From NCBI GenBank assembly GCA_029582265.1, contig CM055830.1, positions 22,552,163 through 22,616,162 on the forward strand: a stretch of DNA of 64,000 bases, read 5' to 3'. Each line of letters begins with the position of its first letter. Positions within the stretch are counted from its first letter, which is position 1. Below are positions 44,612 to 55,791 of this stretch, in pieces. The notes beneath the pieces are model-generated. The model saw nothing but the letters and a program-made list of their open reading frames with translations. It had not been told where the DNA came from and did not search any database. The DNA is from Zoroaster sp. YZ-2022 (taxonomy: Eukaryota; Echinodermata; Asteroidea; Forcipulatida; Zoroasteridae). The translations under genes were made by a program, and so were the position numbers.

Positions 44612-45299
44612 AGGGGGACTGACATGGATTTAAATCAAACAGTTAAATATGTGATCGTTTTATTCTTTTATATCAGTAAAAGATCAATACAATTTTTGTT
44701 TTGTGTTTTTATTGTTTTTGAGAGTGTTATTTTACCGTTGTAAAAATGCCCCCCACTTTTATGCCCTGCACGGAGGAGCTGTTCGTGACGTCATGTCGGG
44801 AAGAGAAATTCGGCTCAAAACTCGGCTCAAAATGATCGCTGCACAAAACTATGTGAGCCGATGGACCTGACCACTTTACTATTGTCAGTCGAACTTTGCT
44901 CGTGCAAATACAGCGATTTTTGGGTCACTTGGGAACAGATGAAGGCTAACACCATCTTTGGTGGTGTTGTTGCATCCTGCAGAAACACATCTTCCCGGCA
45001 TTTTATTAGTTCTTGAAACAAAAATCACGGAAGAAATTAAATCGACGCTACGTGTGTGAAACGTTTGTATGTACATGTACATCATGTACACATCGGATCT
45101 TCCCGACCTTACGTCACATATCTTATGCAAATGAAGCTTCCACCATGGGCGGGGTTGCCTCCCCAAAACACTTCAAACATTATTTTAAAATACTTGTACT
45201 CGGAAATCAATGATTAAATAGACACAGGTGGGTCTCAAAAACAATATTTTATTACAAAACGCCTTAAGTACACACACAATAAAGGATGTCAGTCCCCCT
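44612..45299. mobile_element. TTAA element with THAP pseudogene (Kolobok-like, copy 3)
   Basis: Inverted repeats AGGGGGACTGACAT and ATGTCAGTCCCCCT enclose 688 bp, flanked by TTAA (44608-44611 and 45300-45303). A THAP domain reads inward from 45001, about 300 bp from the right end. TTAA duplication plus THAP is the Kolobok signature. No part of the main transposase is visible, so it is a deletion derivative. Confidence 0.65.
44740..45001 (-). pseudogene. THAP zinc-finger domain, frameshifted (copy 3)
   Basis: From the ATG at 45001 it reads MPGRCVSAGCNNTTKDGVSL, HLFPSDPKIAVFARAKFD, stop. After a shift it continues KWSGPSAHIVLCSDHFEPSF. C-x4-C, the FPSDPK block, KWSGPS and the intact C-x2-H (CSDHF) are all THAP features. 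The loss of frame at the middle tryptophan region inactivates it. It is close to the THAP at 25420 (same RCV-AGC-NTTKDGVSLH pattern, same KWSGP block), so the two derive from one transposon lineage. Confidence 0.75.
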
Positions 45300-46822
45300 T
45301 TAAAAGCAATAAAATATAATGAAATTGTGAACAAAATCAACAGGAAAGACCATAAAAACCCTTTTGGTTACAACACATACAATAAAAACCAATGTACAAA
45401 CCCTGTATAGGTGCAATGAACAATTTCCCCTGTACCGTATCACAAAATGTGACGTAATTTGGACAATCTGCGACGGAATTTCAAACAGTACATCGCAAGA
45501 TTTTGCAATGCAAATTGCGACAGATTTTTTAACTATTGTGGTTTAATAATAACAAAAATTTGAAATCATATTCACAAACCTTTCCCGAAATAACGTTTAC
45601 ATACTTCCGACCAAAAAATATCAAGGGTTCCGTCCCCGACTGGGTTTGTTTCCGTATGTCCAGACCGCGCCGGGGTACATCCGTCCGACGTACATGTACG
45701 TGGTCAACGATCACTTCACGACACGTGCAACGCCGTACATGCAACCTTATTTTCCTGCAATCTGTAAGGATTTTATCCGCAATGCCCAAAATTCTATGTG
45801 CATGCAATATTTTTCTGCTGATGAATAAATTACGGGTGAAATCCCCGAAATGGAAAACACACAACAACTGCCCAGTTTTTTAGCTTTGCCCATGTTTATT
45901 TTTTCTTCTCCTGAGTTTGGGGGTTGGAACAATTTGAGCAATTGATGAGCCACACCAGTCCTATACACAATAGTATCATATTCATCAAGCGTGCACTTTG
46001 ATACGATCACTACGGCCATATTGAAAGGAACTCTAGAAACGTTATTTACTTTGTATGAACATTTAACAAAATTGACAAATTTTTAATAATCAAAATCAAG
46101 CTTGATCACCACAAAGTAATACAAAGTATACACTCGGCGACATTCACTTTAAAGAGCACCCGAACACGTCGCAGTTGGTAATTTGTTTTTCGTGACATTT
46201 TTGTGATAAAACAATGTAAACAAAAAAGAAAATGGACGGAGGACTAACTTTCATGAATGACTGCAATTTTGCCAAAATAATGAAGAAATTGACCTAGAAG
46301 AAAGATACACGTGAATTTTTTTTTTACCACCAATTTCCAGACACTAAAGAGCATTATTTGTGGTAAAATGTGGACATTATATGCATATGATGAACCAAAC
46401 GACAGTAAAGCCTTGAAAAACAACACCTGTATACACTGCATACTGTAATTTTAAGCATTTTAAATTTGCTATACAAAATTCACAGATTGCTATACAAAAA
46501 ATTATTTTGCTATGCAAATTCTTTTTTTGCATCGCAGTTTTGCTATGCAAAATTTTCGAACAAAATCATTCCCTGTTATTGTTAAAGTGTATATAGTGCT
46601 TATTCTGAATGACAAATACAGTAAGGTTGTGTAAGTGGGTGCGCTGGCCTTAACTGATATTTTGTCTGCAGTGTGTCTTGTACATGCAGCTAAACAGTAC
46701 AATGTGTCTGTATGTGTGTTACTACATATTTTTATAATTAGTTTGGCTCTATTTGTAGAGGGATGAGGTCTCCGCACAATTATAATAATGTGAAGAGTTT
46801 TGGATGGCCCTAAATACCTTTA
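45300..46822. other. Unassigned stretch
   Basis: A minus-strand open frame at 45747-46019 (MAVVIVSKCTLDEYDTIV start, good start context) resembles nothing I recognise; an overlapping longer frame at 45529-45867 is also unassigned. I do not call either a gene. Around 46466-46555 there are repeated TTTGCTATGCAAAATT-type steps. Confidence 0.35.
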
Positions 46823-47713
46823 AGCCCTTTTCACACTACAGAGCCAATTCCCGGGAAAAAAATTCCCGGGAAATTCCCGGTAGTTTTTAACCCCACCAAC
46901 ACCCCAGCGACCGTTCACACTGTACCTATCTGGTCGCTCCCGGGAACATTATTTCCCGGGAATATGCACGGTCGTTTCACACTCGCGATCAAATCCCGGG
47001 AAATGCGCTAACTGTAATCGGCCCATACGGAAGTTGAAAATGTTGTGGGCGGAAGTCCAATCCCAGAATGCCACGCGCTCAAGCAACCGCCAGCGCGGTG
47101 ACGGCCGGGTTGTTGTTGTGACTGTTTCCCATGCATCGCGTAGTGTCCATCACATCATTTTCGCATGCTATTATTATTATATTACCAATATTTTTGTATT
47201 TTACGGAGGAAAAACCATGCGGACATTATAAATACACATAAATGATACAGATGCTTAACATGGCCTTGTCCGCGACAATTCTTTTATTCAATTCTAAAAC
47301 CATTTATTTGGTCACATTCTAGAAAACTAAATATATTGTGTTATTTACAGATGTAGACATTTATATTTTAAGAAGGAAAGTTTCAAAGGTACTGAAATAC
47401 AACACTGGATATTAGCGCGCGAGCTATTTGGCGCGCTATTTGTGACCTCGCTGACCTTTCAAGACATGTTGACGTCCCAACATCCACGACGCGAAAGTGG
47501 GGTAAGTTAAACCCGCTTTCGTTTCACACTAGTTGCTATTTCCCGGGAAAAACACTATTCCCGGGAAAAACTCGCTTACCCCTACTCCCGAGCAGGATTA
47601 ATTATTTCCCGGGAATAAGCTACTTCCCGGGAATTTCCTGGGGTTAACTTTTGAAGTGTGAACAGATTTCCCGGGAATTTCCCGGGAAATACATCTAGTG
47701 TGAAAGGGGCTAT
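46823..47713. mobile_element. MITE with AGCCCTTTTCACACT ends and CCCGGG palindromes
   Basis: Ends AGCCCTTTTCACACT and AGTGTGAAAGGGGCT are inverted repeats; the flanks TTA and ATA are only a weak match for a 3-bp duplication. Both subterminal zones are packed with TTCCCGGGAA palindromes (46850-47000 and 47540-47690), giving nested fold-back potential. It is related by its ends to 33726-34548. No transposase. It stops about 75 bp from the KCNH exon. Confidence 0.7.
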
Positions 47714-47786
47714 AGATGTTGTTAGATTTAGAATCCAGACTATGCCCCTACAACATGGAAATTTAAAAAAATGTTTGTTCACTTAC

Positions 47787-48017
47787 CATCTTTTCTGTAG
47801 TAAGTTATTTCCACCTGGTGTTCATCACCTTTATCTAAAGCATCCTGTATCTCTTGTATGGCATGTTGGCTGGTGCCCTCACCATGTAGAAAGACACATG
47901 AACATGGTCGCTGCATCAGCTCCGCCCGGGAGTACCCAGACAGCTCACAGAAGCCGTCATTGCAGAAGATGATAGCACAAGCTTCCACTTGAGTGTTAGC
48001 GATGATGAAGTTACGAT
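47787..48017 (-). CDS. Erg-type KCNH potassium channel, PAS-domain exon
   Basis: One internal exon of a voltage-gated potassium channel of the eag/erg/elk family. The minus strand encodes [60 protein letters not shown] and [17 protein letters not shown]. This is the core of the N-terminal PAS (eag) domain, with NDGFCEL-x-GYSRAE and MQRPC-x-C-x-FLHG, closest in my memory to Erg (KCNH2/6/7). The exon is bounded by an acceptor (ACAACAG before 48017) and a GTAAGT donor (47786-47781). Its 231-nt length and the break after YRKDG match the second coding exon of vertebrate ERG genes. In the channel the domain docks on the cytoplasmic nucleotide-binding-like domain and slows deactivation. The remaining exons were not found in the window. 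Confidence 0.88.
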
Positions 48018-48474
48018 CTGTTGTTATTGAGTAGTGACAACAACAAAAATACATTTTTAAAATTATGACCTTATCCAATCATAAAATAATCCAACAATAA
48101 AATTCTGGGTAACTACATGAAAGAAATTTGTGGGAAAGAAATGAAGAAAACTTGACTGAAGTGGGTTTGTAACCTGTTACCTCTGGATTACCCTACTAGT
48201 GCTCTACCATCTCAGCTGTCCAGCCTTACTGCATTCTCCTAATTGGCTACTCAGAGAAAGTAGTTTGTTTGGGTTCATCTTACCTTTGTGCAGAACAGAC
48301 AGATGCAAAAAATCCACTAGGCCTATTCCATCTTTGGCTAAGATTTTATGAAATAAAACCCCAATCTTTTCAGTGTCTCATGATATAATTTCTAAGTAAT
48401 TCAATACAGCTAGAATTTATATATGCATTCTAGAAATGTTAAAACTTTTTGGCAGTGCAATTTTCACTATAATG
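48018..48474. other. Probable intron upstream of the KCNH exon
   Basis: The minus-strand acceptor at 48018-48020 is preceded by mixed AT-rich sequence without a long pyrimidine run. No other feature is seen. Confidence 0.45.
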
Positions 48475-48548
48475 CGCCTTGAGCGCCACTTAGTTGGTGG
48501 ATACGTGCGCTATATAAATCTATACATTATTATTATTATTATTATTAT
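48475..48548 (+). mobile_element. 3' tail fragment of the tRNA-Leu SINE or its LINE
   Basis: ATGCGCCTTGAGCGCC, CTTAGTTGGTGGATACGTGC, GCTATATAAATC and ATT repeats. Head and body are missing, so it is a strongly 5'-truncated insertion of either the SINE or the partner LINE. Confidence 0.75.
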
Positions 48549-48604
48549 GTGTGTACATGTAGCTATTTTTTAAATGCAAACAACCTGGTCTGATGCAAAC
48601 AACC

Positions 48605-48692
48605 TGGGTAACGGCAGTAGCGGGGTAACGGCAGTAGCGGGGTAACGGCAGTAGTGGGGTAACGGCAGTAGCGGGGTAACGGCAGTAGCGGG
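48605..48692 (+). repeat. 17-bp minisatellite
   Basis: Five units of GGGTAACGGCAGTAGCG. Related single units appear near 48935 inside the duplicated block, which suggests the array existed before or spread with that duplication. Confidence 0.85.
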
Positions 48693-48905
48693 GAAACTGA
48701 CCTGAAATATTATATAAACGAAAAGCGAGCAAAGAAAAATTGGCTGATGCCGGACTCGAACCCGCGACCTCTTGAATACCATACGAGCGCTCTACCAACT
48801 GAGCTAACCAGCCCCTATGTTGGTGGGCAGTCCACTTATGCCAATTATCTATTGCTCTATGGGGCCAGGTCTGAGGCCAAACCATATATGCCGAGTAGCC
48901 AGGGA
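48692..48905 (-). mobile_element. tRNA-like SINE, third family, copy 1
   Basis: On the minus strand: GGCTGGTTAGCTCAGTTGG (box A region), GTAGAGCGCTCGTATGG, box B GGGTTCGAGTCC, and an ATCAGCC acceptor partner complementary to GGCTGGT. Downstream come AATTTTTCTTTGCTCGCTTT and ATATTTCAGGTCAGTTTC. The anticodon arm pairs poorly, so this is a tRNA-derived repeat rather than a working tRNA gene. A second copy follows at 49010-49225. Confidence 0.7.
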
Positions 48906-49009
48906 TCAAGCCCCGGTCAGATGCAAACAACCCGGGTAACGGCAGTAGTGGGGATCACACAACGGGATACAAGCCTTTTACGTGGTTGTACACAGAATAA
49001 GTATAGATA

Positions 49010-49225
49010 GGAAGAAACTGACCTGAAATATTATATAAATGAAAAGCGAGCAAAGAAAAATTGGCTGATGCCAGACTCGAACCCGCAACCTCTCGAATAC
49101 CGTACGAGCGCTCTACCAACTGAGCTAACCAGCCCCTATGTTGGTGGGCGGTCCACTTATGCCAATTATCTATTGCTCTATGGGGCCAGGTCAGAGGCCA
49201 AACCATATATGCTGAGTATTTCAAC
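49010..49225 (-). mobile_element. tRNA-like SINE, third family, copy 2
   Basis: About 95 percent like 48692-48905 by eye, including about 90 bp beyond the tRNA-like part (CAATTATCTATTGCTCTATG, AAACCATATATGC). Its anticodon arm CTCGTACGGTATTCGAG is better paired, with a T-T mismatch next to a loop that would show GGT; position 33 is C instead of T. The pair looks like a local direct duplication. Confidence 0.7.
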
Positions 49226-51112
49226 AAATTTCTCACGTCAATGGTCGATGAAGCACATTTCGCATCGAAAAAAAATGAAGAAAGCTAAATCCAAAAATGA
49301 AACAAAAATTCTATCTGAACTCATAAAATGCCAACAGAACCATGAAAATACTGAAATAGAAATCTGTCAAGTGGTCTTTACCACAGAAGAAAGACCACGG
49401 GGTGTGGCCACAAGTAATAAAACACCAAGCCAAATAGGCGAGGTTCTTTATCGCCCGTGGCCATGACCCATGGTATCTATCCTGTGGTGGAAACCAACCA
49501 TCAAACTTTTAGTCCCATTTATAAATGCCCATCTTGATTTCATTTTCAAAATTTCACTATCCAGTGCCATTTGTATTTAAAAAGGGCCAGAAAGAGACTG
49601 ACACCAAATTCACATTTGAGACCAGATGCAATTCCAACTTAGCCCATAAACCCGCGTGACACGAATACAAACTTCTACATTCTAATTGGTTCATTCCCAC
49701 GTCGCACGCCTGCTAACAGCTGGGGTCTGACATACATTCCTGCTGGTTGGTTATCACTAAAGGCAGCCAGCCTTTACCAGCCGTTACTAGTACAACCCCA
49801 TGTAATCACGTTTCGTCCAATCAGATTGTCTTAATTTGTCTTGGGGTTTTATGAATATTGATTGAAACAGTAAGAAAGCGCTTGTCTAGGGTCAACGAAA
49901 GTATTATAGTGAATTAATTTAAGCTATCAATTCATTATTTATGACAACCAAATAATTAATAAGTATGCATGCAAAGCCGGTCAGTTTTAGAAAGATTATA
50001 CAACCTAACTACCTGTACATCACGTCTGCAAAGATGATCCAAACCAACCATGAAAGATATTCTGTGTGAAATTTTACCGGTAACTGTTTTTGATGAGAAC
50101 ATTGCTATTTTCCTTGTAAACAGATGGTATACATTTCTTTTATATTTACTTGTAAATTAAAGGAAATTCATGTTGGTGTATTGTTGTTGGAATATTGGAA
50201 AACTCGGGCAATACATCTTTAAACATTTTTAGATGAAAACAAAATTGAAAACAAAATTGAATACACTACAGGGAGAGTGACTTCTCTGGATTTTTGATAA
50301 CCATCACCAAAAGGGCATATTCACGGCGCCAGTATTTGACATGTAATTATGATGACTAGGATAAAATGGTTACTTGCTGAACAGTGCTCGAAGCATTTTA
50401 GGATGGGACTGTGTACCATAGCACATATGCTGGCAGCATGCCCATAATGTAGAGTATGATTAATGTACTTTCAAATTATCAACTGGTATATCCACGTTGC
50501 CCAGCAACAGAAGATTCTCACTGACTCCTTGGCTAATTTCAGCATAGAATTATTACTCAGAAACTCATCCAACATGTCCAGAGAATATACTCCACACAAA
50601 CTGTATTAATGCACCATATGCTTTCAGGAAAACCCAAAATCTCAAATTAATTAAGTCCAACTGTCAATATCTGTAGGAGCTTTTGTTAATAGAAACTTGG
50701 TGATTTTATTTTTTTTTATTAGAAAACAAGAGATCCAATGTGGAATTTTTTCAAAGAAACTATTGCCTTTTTTTGCTCAAACAAGCATTAATTATTCAAA
50801 ACATGACTGAAATACTAATAACTAATACTGTGAGAAATAACTCAACTTCTGCAATTAGATGATGACAGACAGTAATTACCTATCTCAATAAATTATGATG
50901 GACTGTAATGATGGATTGTCTAGATTCAGTTCACTCTCCTACCTGCGCAATATAATTGTAGCCAAACATATTTTATAAAGTTATTACAGACACCCACTGT
51001 GCTAACCTAATGGCAAATTGAGGGAATGACTCACTGGTAGTCCGTCATCCTAATAGTCTGGTATCACAGCAGTTAATTTCTTAGGATGACTGGCATACAG
51101 ACACAAGTAACC

Positions 51113-51118
<6 letters not shown>
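49226..51118. other. Unassigned stretch
   Basis: No gene, RNA or repeat end is recognised. TACCGGTA occurs near 50087. The segment 49640-49880 is less AT-rich and may be part of an unknown repeat. Confidence 0.4.

Positions 51119-51160
<42 letters not shown>
51118..51160. repeat. (TA)n microsatellite
   Basis: About twenty TA units that run directly into the AAT tail of the adjoining SINE. The SINE probably inserted into, or its tail mutated into, the TA tract. Confidence 0.9.
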
Positions 51161-51172
<12 letters not shown>

Positions 51173-51510
51173 AATGTGTGGACTTATATAGCGCACGTAT
51201 CCACCAACTGAGTGGTGCTCAAGGCGCATTATATTATTACCCCTGCTCATAAGGCTCATAAATCATTCCTGAAACCATCTCAGCTCCCTGGGGAGTATAC
51301 AGCTCAATTGCTGCCATTACAGCGCATATCGGGCTAATCAACCAACTCTGCCCTCACAGGTACCCATTTAACACCTGGGTGGAGAGAAGCAATTATGGTT
51401 AAGTGTCTTGCTCAAGGACACAAGTGTCACGGCTGGGATTCGAACCCACATTCTGCTGCTAACACCAGAACTTGAGTCCGGTAAGCTAGACCGCTCGGCC
51501 ACGACACTCC
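51161..51510 (-). mobile_element. SINE with tRNA-Leu(CAA)-like head, copy C
   Basis: Complete minus-strand copy, nearly identical to 26346-26715 in head (box A GTGGCCGAGCGG, box B GGATTCGAACCC in plus orientation), body and tail. It has a single CATAAGGCT unit where the other copies have two or three. Close similarity suggests recent activity. Confidence 0.85.
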
Positions 51511-52317
51511 AAGTATATATATATACACGGACAGCACTGCGCGCACTAGTCCATAATCTTTTATTCTCTAAAACAGTGGGCCTATGAGCATGCATAGTCT
51601 TAAATAATGCATTGCCTGCATGTAAAATTTTACACGGACACATATAATGTCTAAAAATTATTGCCGGCCTATTCTACCATATCGCACGTTTGTTGCACAT
51701 GGTTTTACCCTTAGTCTAGTCAGGTGCCATCACCGTTACGGTTTCCTGACACCATGTGGAATAACTGCTCTCTGTCTATTGGTTATTTATGGATAAGCAC
51801 CTTCAACGATGTCGAACATTCTGTAGGGTAACTTTTTAGAAAATGTTGTATTAAATTAGGTAATTACGAATGATGTTCCATTTTAACTAATTTTGTGCAT
51901 TCAGCTCTTGACTGATATTTACGAGAATATGCATGCACTGTCAGAAACTGAATTGAAACTCACACAGCATGTTGTCTTTCCCTCCCCCCCCCCCCCCCCG
52001 ACAAGCTACAGTCTACTTTTTTAGACAAATGTCTCATTAAAATGTCATGCACATTGTCACCTGTTATACATATATCTCAAACATTACAGAATGTTCAAAG
52101 GGCAGTCCCAATTAGCTGGCTTCATGCATGACAGGGGATCCAGATTTTGCCATTGAACAATTAATTACAGCAGATGGATCAAATTGCAAATTTAGGTTAT
52201 TTTGGAAATGTATGACGCATGTGACAAATGTATGCCTGTAGCCTTTTATTTCTGGAAGAGGGGAGCTTTTCAAAATTGTTTATTTTTTCCAATTTGTAAT
52301 TTTTTTTATTTTATTAA
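51511..52317. other. Unassigned stretch
   Basis: A C run lies near 51984-51999. No gene or repeat is recognised. Confidence 0.4.
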
Positions 52318-52548
52318 ACCTAACTCCCTAGGCCCATTTGCTTGAACACATAACCTGAATCCTCCAAAATCCTTCAGTAGTAAAGCAAGCACATGACATG
52401 TATGCACACATGTGTTTCTAATCTGTGATACATGTACATGGCCAGGGACCCTCCCCGCAATGTCCACTGACCCAAGCACTGACCTTGCAATCACTACAAC
52501 AAACATGGATGTACAAAAAGGATTTTGGAGGATTTGGGAAGGTTAGGG
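52318..52548. mobile_element. TTAA MITE with telomere-like ends, diverged copy
   Basis: Begins ACCTAACTCCCTAGGCCC and ends GGAAGGTTAGGG, flanked by TTAA (52314-52317 and 52549-52552). It keeps the terminal ~25 bp and the CCTGAATCCTCCAAAATCC step of the family, but the middle is unrelated, so this is a sister subfamily. Confidence 0.7.
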
Positions 52549-53930
52549 TTAATGAAATAATGGTGGCACCATGATGCACCCTACACGAGCTGAAAACCTC
52601 TGTTTACATTCAAAAGACACCTTGTAAAAAAGGGTACACTGTGAAAATGGGTCATCCCCCCCCCCCCCTTCTGGCTTTGGGCTTGGGCATATTATCCAAA
52701 ATCTAACATGATTTGAAATTGATAAAGGTACAAAAACAAATTATGTCTGAAGTGCTCTCATTTCAGAAAAAACACCAAAATAATTGACGTAAAGTCTCCA
52801 CATTGAGCTGTTACTTTCACAGCTTGGTTGGTATCTTGAGTCAAAGAAAGAGAAAGAGAGAAGGGGGGCTTGCCCATGTGTAACAGGAATGGCAGCAAAA
52901 TGTGGTGAAGCACTTTGTAACCTTTGGGGGAAAAAGGTGCTACATTAATGACAGTATCTATCTATCTATCTATCTAAGTTTTACCAACGTTATCAATGTT
53001 GTCCCCTCAGACTAATTTAAATTGATGAAATTCTTGCGTCGGAATATTAAGACTAAAGTGCATGTGCACTTATTCCATTTTAGGGAGTTAATTGTCATTT
53101 AACCATTTGTTCCCAGTCAGCGTGCAAGGAGCATGTGGTTGACACACAAGGAGTACGTATGGTAACCATGGTCACTGGCATGATAAAAGCTTTTCTGTGT
53201 TTTGTTAAATGTTCTTTTAGGAATAAACAAATAAACGAAGTAAAGATAAATATTGTGATTGAAGATGCACATTTATGCTTTGTTTTTTTTTATGCATGTT
53301 AAGATGTATACACGTTTATTGGAACCAAATTTCCCATACACAAAGTATGGTGGCTAAGAGAGTCCACACAAATAGGGCAAATGTTCATACCCCTATGTGA
53401 AAACGTCATTTAAAACACCGCACGGCAGAATTTTACAGCAAAAAAAATAACTAAAAATGCTGATGCGCGGGTCTGAGGCGACTCGGGCGGAGACTAGAAA
53501 CCGAAAAAAATGTTTGTGTAATACTACATATATTCATGTATCATTATTTGATTGTCATTTCCACAGTCTGGTTGTATTTTTGTCATGTCTGTCTATCATA
53601 CATGTATTGACTACTGATCCTGTGAAAGTCTAAATTATTTGCTATGTATATCGGCTATACTTGCATATTTTCTACATTTGGGGTTGATATAGACTGGGAC
53701 TTTCACCTGATTTTGAATGTTTTGGTTGATGGATGGGAAATGCACTATGAACAGACCTGACCAGAGACGAATTTATCACACTTTTGACATAATTTTTTTA
53801 TTTAATTATTTACATTTTTCTTTATCCATGTCTCAATGAAATATTCTGATAATTTATTTGAAAGTAAATTACTGTACAAGGAGCAAATTCTGTATAAAAC
53901 AAAATAAGGAATCACATGGAATACTGTGAC

Positions 53931-53961
<31 letters not shown>

Positions 53962-54569
53962 ATGCGTGCGTGCGTGCTGTGTGTGTACGTATGTATGTAT
54001 CTTGAGGAATTAAGATTTACATAAGAACTGAGCTGGTAGTGAGACAAGGATGAGGATAGACCTATAAAGGGGCTCGGCTTCAAATATATTGTGCCCCTTT
54101 TCAGATGAATAAAAAAAAATGTTTTTACACTGTTGTCATTATTGTCGTATAATGTCATCCTTTGTTAACTTCAACTACAATCTATCTTTGAACCTGCCTG
54201 ATTCGCACAGAGGGAGAAACAAGGGGGTGGGGCTTGACGAGCCCCCCTTCTATTTTTCATTTTGTTTTAATTTAAATAAATACAAAATATATGGCCAACA
54301 AATATGTTGTGCCTTGATTTCAGTATTCCTTTTAAAAAAATCTGAAAGTAGGGGTGGGTGGGGGTGGGTTGTGATATGCTTGTTTGCTGACCCAGCAAAA
54401 TTGAGAGGAGGGACATACCCCCCTTAGGCCTATATTACCCAGATCCAGTACTGCGAGAGTGATATGTGAGCTCCCTCTAGGGCGGAAATCCTTGTGTGCC
54501 ATCCTCCTCACCAGAACAATCTATGTATTCTTTTTTTAGGGGAAGGGGGGTGCACAATCATTTGTACAA
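52549..54569. other. Unassigned stretch with microsatellites
   Basis: Holds a TATC repeat (52956-52977), a TGCG repeat (about 53932-53977) and GT/GTAT steps after it, plus a C run near 52658. No gene is recognised. Confidence 0.5.
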
Positions 54570-55791
54570 TAAGCCTTATCGGAATTGTGCGTGCAATGAA
54601 TTATGGGACTTGGGTTTTGGAAAAAAGTTGTAAACAAATGCAGACGTGTGTGCACAAAGTCAATGGAGGCCCAAGGTAGTCGGCCAGAAAATTATTAAGA
54701 ATTAGTTACATTACATGCAGAACATTTGTATAATTAAACAAAAACATTTTTGTATTCCCATAAACCACGCAAATGGAGGAATTCTCAGATGATTTCTGGA
54801 TGCAATTTTCCAGTCATGAACAAATGATGTACTTTTAGGCAAACTCGATCACTACTAACGGCCGAGAAGCTCTTCAATTCAGATTTCGGAGCATATTTTC
54901 TTTTAGAAATATTCTCCCCATTGCCAAAAAATATAAATTACAATAAATTAAAGGATGGTAAAAAGGAGAAAACACTTGCCTTTTTTATAAGTTCTTGATA
55001 TTCAATTTATTGGCGTTTGACAAATGCTATAATTAATATAATATTTCACCCTAGGGGATTAAAACAGGCTCATTTCAGATCAGATGGGTGGCGATCCGTG
55101 GCTCCAATATCTACGATCAGGTAACATGCGGTAATATCAGACGGTCCCAAAATAATATATTAATAAGATAATAGTTTCTTGTCTCAACTAGCACTTTGTT
55201 TTATTTTAATTATTTTTTTTAATGGTTTGATTTTTGGGTGGCAGCAATTTTGTATTTATTTATTTATTTATTTATTTAAAAAAAATGTTTTTAGTCAGGC
55301 GTGCCGGTGATATGTACTACCTTGACTGACATCACCAATTTATAATAGTTATTATTTTAATCTATTGTGGGTTTGACCTCGGTTTGACCAGTGCTTAATT
55401 TTTTTTTTTTTTTTTTTTAAATACGTTGACATTATCTGCAATATCCCCCTTTTTAGAAGAAAAAAATCCTTAAAAGACTAAAATAGGCCTATGGTCGTCG
55501 CACCCGGAGATCAGAAATCAGCTGAGAATTCCTCCATTTGCGTAGCTTCCGGGGGGATAAAAATCAATTTTTTTCTTAATTATAAAAATGTTCTGTTTAT
55601 AAATTAACTGATTTCTTAATAATTTTCTCCATAATTTTGCTATAAAACGTTAAATCTTCCAACTTCTTGCCGATCACCTTTCTCCTCCGTTGACTTTGTG
55701 CACAAACATGTGCGTTTAGACAAAAGTTGACAACTTTTTTCCCAAAACCCAACTCCATAATTCATTGCACGCACAATTCCGATAAGGCTTA
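54570..55791. mobile_element. Foldback element with long inverted arms
   Basis: The left arm 54570-54680 (TAAGCCTTATCGGAATTGTG, CGTGCAATGAATTATGG, TGCACAAAGTCAA) and right arm 55680-55791 are inverted copies over about 110 bp. Further inside, CAAATGGAGGAATTCTCAG (about 54771) pairs with CTGAGAATTCCTCCATTTG (about 55523). The whole 1.2 kb could thus fold on itself. No target duplication longer than two bases is evident and no ORF is present. Confidence 0.7.

Noticed and set aside
45529..46019. Overlapping minus-strand frames of 90 and 112 codons
   Set aside because: Good start context for one of them, but no recognisable motif, and the two frames overlap; insufficient for a gene call.
48739..48817. 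True tRNA gene
   Set aside because: The anticodon arm is poorly paired with an abnormal loop, and the same unit with the same flanks is repeated 320 bp away, so it is a tRNA-derived repeat.
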